Source: Proteles cristata cristata (Eukaryota > Chordata > Mammalia > Carnivora > Hyaenidae). From it: 64,000 nt of DNA. The position numbers and the translations under genes were made by a program. Position 1 is the first letter of the stretch; every line of letters starts with the position of its first letter. Shown piece by piece: positions 11,729-22,159 of this stretch. The stretch lies in the NCBI GenBank assembly GCA_017311185.1, contig JAESUZ010004903.1, positions 558,001-622,000 of the forward strand, written 5' to 3'. The notes below the pieces were generated by a model, which was not told where the DNA came from, made no database searches, and was given only the letters and a program-made list of their open reading frames with translations.

Positions 11729-11989
11729 CAGCTGATGGAAGTGAACTTCTCCAAAGAAGTGATGATGAATATGGGCGGCACAGAAGATGTATGCATGTGA
11801 GAGTGTGTGTGTGTCTGTATGTTAAGAACACAGCAGTACGTAGAAACTCTGGGAGTTGGTCAGGTTGTTTTTGCTGAGGCTCAAGAGCAGAGGAGAAAAT
11901 GCTTTGCTTTTTGTATAGGAGAGAATAGCAGAAACAGGGCAGCTGAGTTTCTGGTCACGTTTCAGACATCAAGGAACTTCCCTAAACTC

Positions 11990-12110
11990 TAAACCTCATG
12001 GGATCTGGAACAGGTTCTGAATGTCTTCATCACTGTATTTTTAATGCTGGCCCACAGCAGGCACAATACATACTTATTAAATGAATGGATTAATTAATGA
12101 CTGAATAAAG
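11990..12110 (+). repeat. L2 LINE 3' end
   Basis: 'gcaggcacaatacatactta' followed by ttaaatgaatgga fits the L2 tail. It lies just left of a CAN SINE. Confidence 0.55.
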
Positions 12111-12151
12111 AGAATCCAGAATTAATCCAAGTTGAATGTATGTATGAATAA

Positions 12152-12386
12152 GCATATTTGGGGGGGTCTGGGTGGCTCAGTTCATTGAATGCCCAATTCT
12201 TGATTTTGGCTCAGGTCATTATCCCAGGGTCGTGGGATCAAGCCTCGTGTTGGGCTCTGCACTGAGCATGGAGCCTGCTTAAGATTCTCTCTCTGTCTCT
12301 CTCTCTCTCTCTCCCTTTACCCTTCTCCCCTGCTTGTGTTCTCCATCTGTCTCTCTCTAAAATATACTTTTTAAAATGCACATTTA
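12152..12386 (+). mobile_element. older CAN SINE
   Basis: Head gggtggctcagttcattgaa, cgtgggatcaagcctcgtgt B-box region, a long (TC)n body and a degenerate A-rich tail. The gatcaagcc...ttgggctctgcactgagcat wording differs from the young felid consensus, suggesting an earlier carnivore subfamily. A candidate short duplication is gcatattt/gcacattt. Confidence 0.88.
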
Positions 12387-12838
12387 GACGAGATGAAGAT
12401 TTTCAGGGGAAGCAATCTCCTAATTGTTTGCATACATCCATTCTCCCCTGGGCTGGTAAGGAGTGTAGAACATGTTGAGGTCTTGAACGTGATGAATGAC
12501 AATACGGTCCAATCACAATTGGACCAAATCACCTATTAAGAGTGACTGACTCAGCATTTTAAATGAGGAGTAACTGTTCTGAACAGGAATGAGGACGGGA
12601 TAAAGAGAGGTCCCAGCTGGGCAAGTCACTTGACAATACACTAGTCTGGTGCCAGGTCTTTCCTGCTGACGTGGAATTCTGCACTTTCAAAGGGCCCCTG
12701 GATGGGAATGTGTTGCTGCCGCATGACCCGCATGCTTCTGGAATCTCCAGCGTGCTCCATCTCCCCAGTGGCTCTGGATATGCAGAGTGAGAGCCACCCA
12801 GCCACTCAGTTCTGAACCCAAAAGCTGTGGACCCCAAA
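12387..12838. other. unassigned
   Basis: No repeat is assigned. An inverted CCAAT pair lies at 12506-12525: ggtccaat, spacer CACA, attggacc. Confidence 0.4.
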
Positions 12839-12955
12839 ACAGCAGCACCAACTGTTAGAAATGCATATTCTCAGGCCTCAACCCCAATGCTCACAATCAG
12901 AAAATGGAAGGGACAGAGAGGCAGCCATTTGTGTTTTAACAAGTTCCCAGTTTGG
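12839..12955 (+). mobile_element. MER5A-type hAT fossil
   Basis: 'ctgttagaaatgcatattct', caggcctcaacccc, and 'tttgtgttttaacaagttcc' match the MER5A order of landmarks (gttagaaatgcaaattctc...gtgttttaacaagcc). The terminal repeats are lost. Confidence 0.75.
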
Positions 12956-13278
12956 GTTTACAGTGAGGGGAAACTAAACTAGAGGGCCCTGAAACACTCC
13001 AGGGGGAGATAATGAGGACTTAACCCATGGAGGCAGCAGTGAAAAAGTGTTGGATTTGGTGACTGATCAAGGCAAAAAGCAGATGTGAAGAGGACTCCAA
13101 GCTGGCTAAGGATTCTAGTGTGGTCTTTATGTTGGATGGATTTGGTAGGACTGCAGCAGGCGCTTCCAGGGATTTAGGACTTGAAGCATTGAAACCGGGA
13201 ACCCCTTGGGCAACCTGGGACAGTATAGTTAGTTGCTCCCGCAATAAAGTTTTGGAAATGGATATTGATGATGCTGAT

Positions 13279-13636
13279 TGCTCTGAGCTGAACTATGTCC
13301 CCCCCAGAATTCATATGTTAAATCCCTAACCTCTGCCCCCCACCATGTGACTATCTGGAGATAGGGCCTTTAAGAGGTGATTAAGGTTAAGTGAGGTCAA
13401 TAGGGTTGGGCTGTAATTCTATAGGATGGTGGCCTTTTAAGAAGAGAAAGGGAAAGCAATCTCCACCATGTGAGGACAGAGCGAGAAGGGGCCTGTCTGT
13501 AATCCAGGAAGGGAGCTCTCACCAGAACCCAACTGTGACCTTGAACTTCCAGCCTCCAGAACTGTGAGAAAATAAATTTCTGTTGTTTAAGCCACCGGTC
13601 TCTGGTATTTTGTTATGACAGCCTGAGCTGACTAAG
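13279..13636 (+). mobile_element. MLT1 LTR (ERVL-MaLR)
   Basis: Near-complete MLT1 landmarks appear in order: a 'ccccagaattcatatgttaa' start, 'accatgtgaggacagagcga', 'cagcctccagaactgtgaga', aaataaatttctgttgttt, a ggtattttgttatgacagc end. The AATAAA belongs to the LTR and is not a gene's polyadenylation site. Confidence 0.9.
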
Positions 13637-13639
13637 ATG

Positions 13640-14130
13640 ATGATAGTTGTATTTATGGACCATTTACTCTGTGCCTAACATTGTGAAGTACTTTACATAA
13701 ATCATCTCATATAATCCTTATAACACTCTCTAAAACAGGCATGATGATCATAGCCAATTTAAAGATTAGTAGACTGAGGGTTAGTCAAGTCAAACCACTC
13801 ACCAAGATTACACAACTAGTACCTGGCAGGGCTAGGGCACTGGTTCTCCATTGTGATTGTATAGTTGAATCTCTCAAGAGCTTTAAAAATTACTGGTGTT
13901 TGAATCTCACTTCCAAAGGTTCTGATGTGGGATGCAGGCTGCACGGAGATGTTTAAAGCAGGCAAAGTGGGATCCACTGTGTTAGGAGTCATCTAGGAAT
14001 CATGTAAAGAAGCAGATCTCCAGCCTCTCCCTAAACTAATTAAATCAGGAACGCTCTTATTAAACCACAGGTGTAAACATCCAGGCTAGAGTTGGAACCC
14101 GGATCCACTGGCCTCCAGATACCAGATGAG
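13640..14130 (-). repeat. MIR split by a MER5-like element
   Basis: The inverted MIR body (accatttactctgtgcctaa ... 'agattagtagactgagggtt' ... acacaactagtacctggcag) stops at 13837. It resumes at 14084 with gctagagttggaacccgga, which is the next part of MIR. Confidence 0.7.
13830..14091 (+). mobile_element. MER5-like hAT insertion with 8-bp duplication
   Basis: The insert begins 'cactggttctccattgtgat', a typical MER5 terminus, and includes 'atctctcaagagctttaaaa' and agcctctccctaaactaatt. ggctaggg (13830-13837) and ggctagag (14084-14091) form an 8-bp hAT-type duplication with one mismatch. At about 246 bp it is longer than a standard MER5A and may contain a partial second copy. Confidence 0.65.
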
Positions 14131-14134
14131 CTAC

Positions 14135-14870
14135 TTCTTCTGATTTTAAATTTTTAATGCTTGAAGAATACCCAAGAGGAGTTGTTGAGGGCATATATCC
14201 TGACATCCAGATTGCTATAACAGCTTGAAGGTGGGACTAGAAATATTCAGAAATACAGCCTTGAAAGGGTAAACAGAAGCACGGAAATTGAAATCATGAA
14301 TTTAGAAGAATTAACCAAGCCAATTAAGGTAGAAGCGGAGAGTTCCAAGGAACATGATTGACTTTTAGATGTTGAAATGTTTTGCTTCTTTGGGATACAA
14401 CAGTCCTATTTACATAATATTTTAGGTCGGGTCTTGGCCAAGGCACAAAGATCAATCCTGTGGCCTCCTTTGGCACATACAGCCCAGCAGGGCCAGAGAC
14501 TCTATGTCAAAGCTCAATCCGCTGAAGAATAAGAAATTAGCTCAGACAGCATATGCTCCTTGGCAGTTGCTAGTCTCTACAACATGCTTGACATGTCATG
14601 ATGACATGTCAGTGTCACCACCGACTGAAAAGAGTCAAGGCAGTTAAGAAGCATGATGTGGATATAATATCAGAGAAGAAACTTCTAGACCAAATTAAAA
14701 GAAACAAAAGTCCTCTGTTTTTATAAGTGAGCCTACTTAAACAAGTTCATTTCTACGTCATGAAAATAACAAGTGAAAAGTGACAGAGTTAGACATTTAA
14801 CTTTTTATTAGTCTAACTATTCTCTACGGTATTAGAGTCTAGGTTGCCAATTATACTGAGTGGTACACTA
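14135..14870. other. unassigned
   Basis: AT-rich sequence without a recognised family. It contains two identical palindromes TGACATGTCA at 14589-14598 and 14602-14611, three bases apart. Confidence 0.4.
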
Positions 14871-14965
14871 TCTTGTCCATTTTTGTAGCCTTAAGGCCCA
14901 TTTCAGTTCTTAGAACATTGTATACACCCAGTAAGTATTTGTTGGATGAATTCTCTTTTGGGCTA
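14870..14965 (+). repeat. L2 LINE 3' end
   Basis: 'cttagaacattgtatacacc' and cagtaagtatttgttggatg reproduce the L2 cctagaacagtg...agtaggcgctcaataaatatt ending. Confidence 0.6.
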
Positions 14966-15347
14966 AAAGATCAGAGGACAGGAGTGGTGATGAAATGGCT
15001 CAAATTTGTCAAAATTAATCAAGGAAATCTTCCAGAGGGGATGTTTTGGCCCAGTTTTGAAAGATATGAGGACCCAAATCTGACCACATTTCCATTCTTC
15101 TTATGTATTTAACCTTGCAAGAAGGCATGTGTTGCTTGCTAATTCATTTGCAGCCATGAGATATGATAATATACAAGACAGAGGGACCATAAAAGGAAGT
15201 CACTTCTTAATGGTGGAAAATGTGGGGAAGGGAAAGAAAAGAACTTTGAGACAGAGTTAATCTTATTTCTTATGCCAAGAATCAGAGATCCCAAAACATG
15301 ATGTTTTCTCTCAATACTCAACAGCATCTATCTTGTCCATCTAGCCA

Positions 15348-15348
15348 C

Positions 15349-15394
<46 letters not shown>
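15348..15394. repeat. (ATCT)n microsatellite
   Basis: About eleven perfect CTAT units, with loose related words continuing to about 15430. Confidence 0.97.
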
Positions 15395-15399
15395 CTAGC

Positions 15400-16540
15400 C
15401 TCTATCAATCTATCACATATTTATCAATCATCTACTTCTTTCTAATAATGAGAGATACATTCTATATTCTCTCACAGCTTTTCAAGATATAAAACCTTCC
15501 AACCCAATTGCTTAGAAAAATTCTCTTGAGAGAACTGGGATCAGGTGATGAGAATCCAAAGTGTTTGACAAACAGTTTCCACGTAGTAATTGTCTAGGTG
15601 AAAAGGACTCCAGATTTTCTTCACGCACGTAGGCAAATTTTGTTAAGTGTCAAAAATGTCTTTTCTATCAAAATCAATAAACTGGCAAGAAACTTCTACA
15701 AGCTTGCCAGCCTTCAGGGGGCTTTTCTCCTACTGGCAAAAGAACTTAATTGAAGAAACCACTTATTTGATGAAATTGGAGGATCCCCAAATTCATAAAT
15801 CAATTTTCAAACTGCAGGGAAAAATATTACTTTTTAAATGCCTCTAATTGTTATTCATTATTCTAGGTCTGTGAAACTTCGGTTTATTGATGAGGCGGCG
15901 TTCAAAGAACATTATTCAGGCACAGGGGAGTGAAACGCTCAGTACCACACCGAAATAATAGATTGCAGGATAGGGCACTTGATTTGATACCATCTGCTTT
16001 GGGCTAAGTTAAAAAAAGAAAAAAAAGTTGGGTGTTTTGTGTGTGTTGATTTGAATTGTTTTTTCTTTAAGTTTCATTTTCTTTTCCTTCTCAAGCAAGA
16101 AGAAAATGATGGGGGGAAAAGTAAGGCAAGCTGTTGGAAAGAACACAGACACCAAGTCTGATTTTATTCCTAAAAGCCATTTACATGAGCCACAGTTTGT
16201 TTGTATTTGTAGACTCAAAACTAGAACCCAGGTCTAATTACTACAATGGGATTTCTCAGGACCTGGCCCGCTAGGCAAGGAAAGTACCAGGCCTCCCTGG
16301 GAAGTCCTTTCATAGATCCACCTGGATCATTCAGGAAACACCTGGACATATCCCCAATACCGAAAGGAAAATTTATGGCTGTTTTTCCATGAGGGCATTT
16401 GAGAAATGAACTGTGTCTTTGATAAGCCAATGCCAAACAATTCATTGTGTGGAGCCCACAAAGCTGGAGGACTGTTTGTGTGGTGTACACAGCTTTAAGC
16501 AGTCAGCTTTGGCTTCACCGAAAGGCTTCAACAGTTGGCT
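15400..16540. other. unassigned
   Basis: Ordinary AT-rich DNA. Homopurine runs occur near 16010-16100. No frame or repeat is convincing. Confidence 0.4.
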
Positions 16541-16600
16541 CATTCACTCATTCACTCACTCATTCATTCATTCATTCATTCACATATTCATCCATTCATT
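16541..16600. repeat. (CATT)n microsatellite
   Basis: CATTCACT and CATT units with a few substitutions. The FIHSFIH-rich frame on the + strand is its translation. Confidence 0.93.
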
Positions 16601-17270
16601 TATGGCCCATCTTGAACTGAATGATAAAAGACTTTCCACAATGCCCTTCAGCCACAGCCTTATGTCTCTGCCTCTGTTAGCATTAAACTTCCTCCAGAAT
16701 CCCCTAGGCCCCTGCTCTCCTCTTCTTCAACCACCATTCTTTCCATATCACCTCAATAGCTAATAAGGTCACCATCTTGCCAAGCTCAGTGTTCAATTAT
16801 TTGAATTCCTTTTAGTCAATGGCTTAGCTTCATTTGACACAGTTGACTGCTCACTTCTGAAATCACCCCAGTCAGATGCTTCTCTTACTTACATCTCCAA
16901 CCCTGTCTTCTCCTTCGAACTCCATGGGTGCCCACCTAACTCTGCCCTGACTTCTTCCTGCGGACATATACTAGGAATCCCTAACCTTATGTGTTTAAAA
17001 CAGGACTCTTAATTCCATCCACTCCAAACTGTTCCTTTGGTAATGGCTTCTGGGTCCATGGCATGTCTAGTCCACCCTGTTGCTGGACCCCAAATCCTGA
17101 GTCACCTTTAATTTCCATGTTTCCTTTTGCTGTCCCCCTATGATGGTTCTATATCCAGAATATATCTGGAGTGCAGTTTTTTGCAACATCTTTCCTCCCC
17201 CACTCTGGGTCACTGCCTCCCATGGTCCTGGATTCTGCCCTGCAATAGTGTCTTCCCTCTCTCGTTTCCA

Positions 17271-17521
17271 CAGACAGGATATTTTAAATATAACTTAAAC
17301 AAATTTTTAATGTTTATTTATTTTTGAGAGAGGGAGAGAGAGAACACGAGCAGGGGAGAGGCAGAGAGAGGGAGACAGAGGATCTGAAGCAGGCTCCGCG
17401 CTGACAGCACAGAGCCTGACGCGGGGCTCGAACTCACCAACCGTGAGATCGTGACCTGAGCCTAAGTCAGACGCTTAACCAACTGAGCCACCCAGGCACC
17501 CCACAGACAGGATATTTTAAA
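17271..17521 (-). mobile_element. CAN SINE with perfect 18-bp duplication
   Basis: Inverted felid SINE with an 'aaccaactgagccacccagg' head and a 'gaactcaccaaccgtgagat' B-box region. The duplication cagacaggatattttaaa is perfect at 17271-17288 and 17504-17521, so this copy is fairly recent. It interrupts an L2. Confidence 0.97.
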
Positions 17522-17708
17522 AAAGTGTAAATCCAATCTGAGTACCCAAAACATTACTCTGATGACTTGCCACTGTAATCAAAATAAAACTCAGATTCCT
17601 TAACTTGACCTCCTGTGAACTTGTGTCTGCTCACCTCTGACCTCTGACCTCTGGCACTGATCTCCCATCATCCTGCACTCTTGCCATCTAGCTTCTCAGT
17701 CCCAGGGG

Positions 17709-17805
17709 CATTATAATTGTAACTGTACATTAGAATCAAATGAACAATCAAATATAAACTACCCGGGATTCCGCCCGGACCAGTTAATCAGATGTCTGTG
17801 GGAGC
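17709..17805 (+). mobile_element. MER5-type fragment in L2
   Basis: 'ctgtacattagaatcaaatg' followed by ggattccgcccggaccagtt and aatcagatgtctgtggg parallels MER5 gtgcattagaatcacctgg...ccagaccaattaaatcaga. Confidence 0.55.
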
Positions 17806-18043
17806 ACATGGAGGACATGTACCTTACCACTCCTCACACACAAGGTCAGTATGCGGCACAGAGAACTCTGCCCTACATCCGCACAAGGTTGTCCCCTTAC
17901 CATCCAAGCGTCGAACCCTGTCCTCTCTCCAGAGACGGTTTCTCTGGCCACCTCAGCTGAGGGCTCCCCCCTGTTCTCTGCCCCTCCTTGACTTGTAACC
18001 CATCACTCCGTGTTTCCTCACAGCACATATTATTACCTGAGAT

Positions 18044-18281
18044 TAACTTAACTTGATTCCTGGGATGCCTGGGTGGCTCAGTCAGTTAAGCATCCGACTT
18101 CAGCTCAGGTCATGATCTCATGGTTCGTGAGTTCAAGCCCCGCATCACTGCTGACAGCTTGGTGCCTGGAGCCTGCTTTGGATTCCGGGTCTCCACCACT
18201 CTCTGCCCCTCCCCCATTCATACTCTGTCTGTCTCTCTCAAACATAAGTAACCATTAAAAAAAGTTAACTTATTTAATTCC
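18044..18281 (+). mobile_element. CAN SINE in L2
   Basis: Head gggatgcctgggtggctcag, 'gttcaagccccgcatcactg' B box, CT-rich body and an aaaaaaag tail. Imperfect duplications taacttaacttgattcc and taacttatttaattcc flank it. L2 sequence resumes on its right. Confidence 0.92.
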
Positions 18282-18499
18282 TTGTTATTGACTGTCTTCC
18301 CTTACTAGAATCGAAAAGGATGATGATGGGGTCTACCTTCTGTTTCCTGCTGTATTCCTGACACTTACCACTTTGTCTGTCAGCCAGAACTCCAGCACAT
18401 GGCCCGCCAAATTCCTAAGGAGGCTGGGAAATTTAGGCTAGCTGTGATCCCAGGGAAAGAGGACATAGCTGGGTGGCCATTAGCGTCTTTGACACACAG

Positions 18500-18985
18500 A
18501 ATGCAAAGGATATAGTTTTTCAAGCATCTGGAGAAAGAGTTGCTGATCCTGACTCCCCAGTGGAAGAGTGGCGTCTAAGGAGAGACCTTCAAAGCAGGGA
18601 ACGGGTAAGTGAAGGAGGGGATGAGGGCCAGATGAGGTTTCCAAGTAGAAGCTCCACTGTGGTTGACACTGCATTTGAGGATTTGGACATGACAGCACGG
18701 CATGTTCCAGAAATTGGAAATAATTTCAGTGTGACTGGGAGCCTGGGGGGACAGAGGTTCAGAAGTCAAGAGCACAGAGTCTGAAGCGCCTTATAACCCA
18801 TAAGAAAACCTCTATCCTTTCTCTTGGGATCATTTGGGAGAAAGGGAGAGCTGCATGGCTTGATTTGAATATTACAATATTCATTTGGCTAATATACAGA
18901 TGCAGAAGGTGGGCGGTGGGGAGGGGGGCAGGTGGGCAAGGTTTGATGCCCTGGAGACCAGTTACAAATTATAATAATCTGGGAG
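18500..18985 (-). repeat. L2 LINE fragment, inverted
   Basis: 'cataagaaaacctctatcct', gggatcatttgggag and a ggcttgatttgaatatta block mirror the inverted L2 sequence around 'ggaagccattggagggtttt...gatctgatttac'. A G-rich run at 18910-18936 lies inside it. Confidence 0.5.
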
Positions 18986-19267
18986 AGAGATGCTTAATAT
19001 GATTTTTAAATGCCAAAAAGAGAATCATACACTGTACCCATCCATTTGACAGATTATTCTGTGTAATTAAGTTCTGAAAATTGGACTAGCTGGTTGATGG
19101 TTCCTTAGAACGCCAGCCAAGAGCTCCGCAGCCCTGAGTGGTCACCCTTGAGCTCAGGGAGTATGTTGTCTTGCCCTGCGAAGCCTTCTATTTACCCTGG
19201 CACTGGAGGAGGGTGCTTTTGGTGGTAAATGAGAAAAACCCAGGTTTGAACTGGCTTCAGCAAAGAG

Positions 19268-19278
19268 GGAAGTTGTTT

Positions 19279-19318
<40 letters not shown>

Positions 19319-19449
19319 GCATCATCAATAAAGTGGGCTCCATGCTGGGTGCAGACTGAACTCATGACCCCAAGATCAAGACCTACGCTGAGATTAAGAG
19401 TCAGATGCTTAACAGACTGAGCCACCCAGGCGACCCAAGGAAGTTTATT
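19268..19449 (-). mobile_element. older CAN SINE with (ATC)n tail
   Basis: The inverted head 'aacagactgagccacccagg' and the 'cccaagatcaagacctacgc' body are those of an older carnivore SINE. Its tail position is occupied by an (ATC)n array. Possible duplications are ggaagttgttta and ggaagttta. Confidence 0.85.
19277..19328. repeat. (ATC)n microsatellite
   Basis: About fifteen ATC units, one changed to AGC, at the tail end of the CAN SINE. Confidence 0.97.
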
Positions 19450-20125
19450 ATTTCTTATAACCAAACTCTGGGTCAGGCAAGGGTGAACAAAACTGTCTGC
19501 AGAGCCCCCTCTCTCTCTTCTGCATTGTGGCTTTAAAGATGGGCTTCCTAGATAGGACACCTGCTGGCTCACTTCCTGTCACTGCCTCTATCTCTGCTTG
19601 CCATAGTTGAGCTGTCCATGTTGCCAGGGAGTTCACAGCAAAGCCAAAGGCACCCACATCTCCCTGCCTTTGGCCATGTTGGACCTGGGGTCTGCAATGT
19701 CTGCCCTCTTTGCCTGATTCATGCCCACTAGAACATTCCTGCTCCAGGCAGCTATCACCTGCTCCAGGGAGTGTTCTTGCTCCTCTCTGACCAGATTGGT
19801 GCCTCCTGTGGCGTTCCCCACCATCTGGCACATCGCCTCTCATGTTTGATTAAATTTTCTGACATTTTTGCCTACTTTTCCTGTTAGTCTGTGGCTTCTC
19901 TTAATCTTTTGTCATTTCTTTATATTTAGCACCAGAGATTGGGTTTGGAAAGTACTGGGTGCTTAGGAAGGCCACTCTAACTCAGTGGATTTCTGCTCTA
20001 TGGAACACTTTGTCTGGCTTGAGAAGAAAATGTAAGCCAGGCAACATTGTACATGATACCATCTTTACTATTAATAATAGCTCTACCGATTAAATGACAG
20101 TATTAGATGATTTCATGGAGAACAT
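19450..20125. other. unassigned
   Basis: GC-moderate. Antisense frames of 131 and 126 codons (19448-19843 and 19192-19572, minus strand) overlap or adjoin the SINE/microsatellite and have no recognisable domain. Confidence 0.4.
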
Positions 20126-20129
20126 ATCC

Positions 20130-20305
20130 CAGGAACTATAGTAGGGTCTTCATGGACTTCTTCTGTCAACTCTATTAGAAAGGTACAATTGTTTTCCATT
20201 TTAGAGATGGGCAAAGTAAAGCTCGGGGACCTTAAGCAACTCATTCATGGGCACAAGATAAGAAGTAGTGGATGGTGGAACTAGAATTCAGACCTAGGTA
20301 CATCT
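20130..20305 (-). repeat. MIR SINE
   Basis: 'gttttccattttagagatgg' followed by gggaccttaagcaactcatt and ggaactagaattcagacct is the inverted MIR core. Confidence 0.7.
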
Positions 20306-20339
20306 GTCAACCTGAGTCCAGAGGGACAGTTCACCTCTC

Positions 20340-20665
20340 AGCTGACTCGGCCTCATGCTCACCTCCCTCTGCTCCCCTCTCTCCAGTGCTGTGGCTCAGC
20401 CACATTCTCTCCATCCCCTGAACAGTCAGGCTCGTAGAGCCTTCCCTCCTCCTAATGCTCTCACTAGGCTTGCTGGCTCAGAATGCTTCTCATCCCAGGG
20501 GTCTGAGTTCAAAGTCACCCCTGCGAGGAGGCCTTCTAGGGCTCCACATGAGCAAGGGCATTCCCACTGTCCACTTGTCCCACCCCAAGCTTGCTTTCTG
20601 AACACCTACCATTACCTGTCTTCAGGTGTATGATTTCTCTCCCAGTAGAACGTCCACTTCAAGAG
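20340..20665 (+). repeat. L2 LINE 3' region
   Basis: A pyrimidine-rich run of L2 landmarks (ctgtggctcagccacattct, ctgaacagtcaggctc, 'agccttccctcctcctaatg') ends in 'gtccacttcaagagggcagg'. Confidence 0.6.
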
Positions 20666-20783
20666 GGCAGGGCAATTATATCTTTTAAGAGGGCAAATTA
20701 TAAGCTGATCCTAAACATACCCAGTTACAGTTTTATAACCAGTAAGGCTAGTAAAAGTGTTCATTTAAAATAGATACACTTTT

Positions 20784-20998
20784 GGGGCACCTGGTGGCTC
20801 AGTTGGTTAAAGTGTCTGACTTCAGCTCAGGTCACAATCTTGCAGTTTGTGGGTTTGAGCCCCACGTCAGGCTCTGTGCGGACAGCTTGGAGCCTGGAAC
20901 CTGCTTCAGATTCTATGTCTCCCTCTCTCTCTGCCCCTCCCCCACTCATGCTCACACACACTCTCTCTCAAAAATAAATAAATTAACATTAAAAAAAG
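20784..20998 (+). mobile_element. CAN SINE, felid type
   Basis: ggggcacctggtggctcagt start, 'gtgggtttgagccccacgtc' B-box region, ctctctctgcccctccccc body, and aaaaataaataaatt tail. No clear target duplication was found. Confidence 0.93.
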
Positions 20999-20999
20999 A

Positions 21000-22040
21000 A
21001 AATGAGAAATCAAATCAACACTGTTGTTTTAAAAGTGGAGGGGGGGGAGAGATTAGGCAGGGCCAGTGCCTGTCCCACTCTGGAATCACTCAAGAGGCGC
21101 CCGGTACATATTTGTCAAATGAATAACCAAGCTCTATTTGCCGTGGACAGTCAGATGTCCCTCAGAAATTCAGCATTGGAGGTTTGGGTAGACCCAAAGA
21201 CCCATCTCATCATAGGTAGGCAGGTGCCCGAGACCAGCCCCCACTCGCACCCCCAGTCACACGGTGGAGGGAAGCCAGGGGAAGCAATATTTCTTAGTGT
21301 GCAGAAGGAAGGTGGGCTTGCACACCGCCACCTCATTATATCCACACAGTTTAGCACGAGTCGTGTGTGGGCACATCCAAGGAGCTAGGGCACAACAGGG
21401 CTCATTTAACACACCGGGCTGGGAAGGGGGCTGGGAGAGCCTCGCTCTCTCTTTCCTCTCCTTCCACAAGGTTCTGGGCAATCTAAACAGAACTAATTCT
21501 AATGTGCCAGTTTTCACTGCCCGGGCAAACAAAAGCTGCATTGGAGCCCAGTGCTGCGGTCCGGCCACCCCGCTCCCCCTCCGCCAGGCTCTGCGTTGGG
21601 GCTGCCGCCATCAATAGCCTCCTTGTTGCCCACGGCGGCCCCCGCGGGGTTACCAGGGGACTCTCTCATCTCAATGGGCTCCCTCTCTGCCACTGTCTTC
21701 TCATATCAGTTTATAGTCTCGAGGATATAGACTGCATTACAATTAGTCATCATATCCAGGAGCCCCTGAAACTTATTTGCCACAGAGTTTATTGGCCTTT
21801 GTGATGGGGACAAAGGGAGGCTTGTTGGAAGCTGGACACAAAAGGCAAACACAATGTATGGATTTCTGAATAATACAAAAGCGGAGAGAATAATAGCAGC
21901 ATAATGGCCACGTTATTAAGCAGCGAGAGGGCCCTTCCCTGGACTCTCTCCAGCTTTTAGTGAATTTGCCTGACCTGGTTCTTCACGATTTTTCTAGGAG
22001 TGAGGAAACGACCTGAAGGAGGTCTGACAGCCAGAATGAC
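21000..22040. promoter_or_regulatory. candidate conserved noncoding block
   Basis: No transposon is recognised across about 1 kb. The part 21480-21960 mixes a GC-rich section (gctccccctccgccaggctc, ggcggcccccgcggggt) with AT-rich homeobox-like words (gcattacaattagtcatcat, 'tggccacgttattaagcagc'). This balance is common in developmental enhancers. Conservation itself cannot be seen from one genome. Confidence 0.35.
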
Positions 22041-22159
22041 TTGCGGACGCCATCAGGAACCCTTCTGCGAGCGATACGTGCTCTATGTTCAGGGAGCAAG
22101 TCTCACCGATTGCGTGTGGGAGAGCAAAATGATTCCGGAGGTTGGAGGGTAAATAGCAT

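Larger units (their letters stand above)
16640..18395 (+). repeat. L2 LINE, 3' half, carrying three insertions
   Basis: The order of L2 landmarks is kept: 'catttgacacagttgactgc' (ORF2 C-terminal part), 'gtgtttaaaacaggactctt', a tccaatctgagtacc...cttaacttgacctcctgtga segment, 'ttcctcacagcacatattat', then 'ctgtcttcccttactagaat'. Two CAN SINEs and a MER5-like piece interrupt it. No reading frame survives. Confidence 0.8.

Noticed and set aside
13555..13600. AATAAA as a gene polyadenylation signal
   Set aside because: It is the standard polyadenylation signal inside an MLT1 LTR. No upstream exon is visible.
18910..18936. G-rich run as a regulatory G-quadruplex
   Set aside because: It could fold, but it lies in a decayed L2 with uneven G-runs. 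The 45.6 kb site is the stronger candidate.
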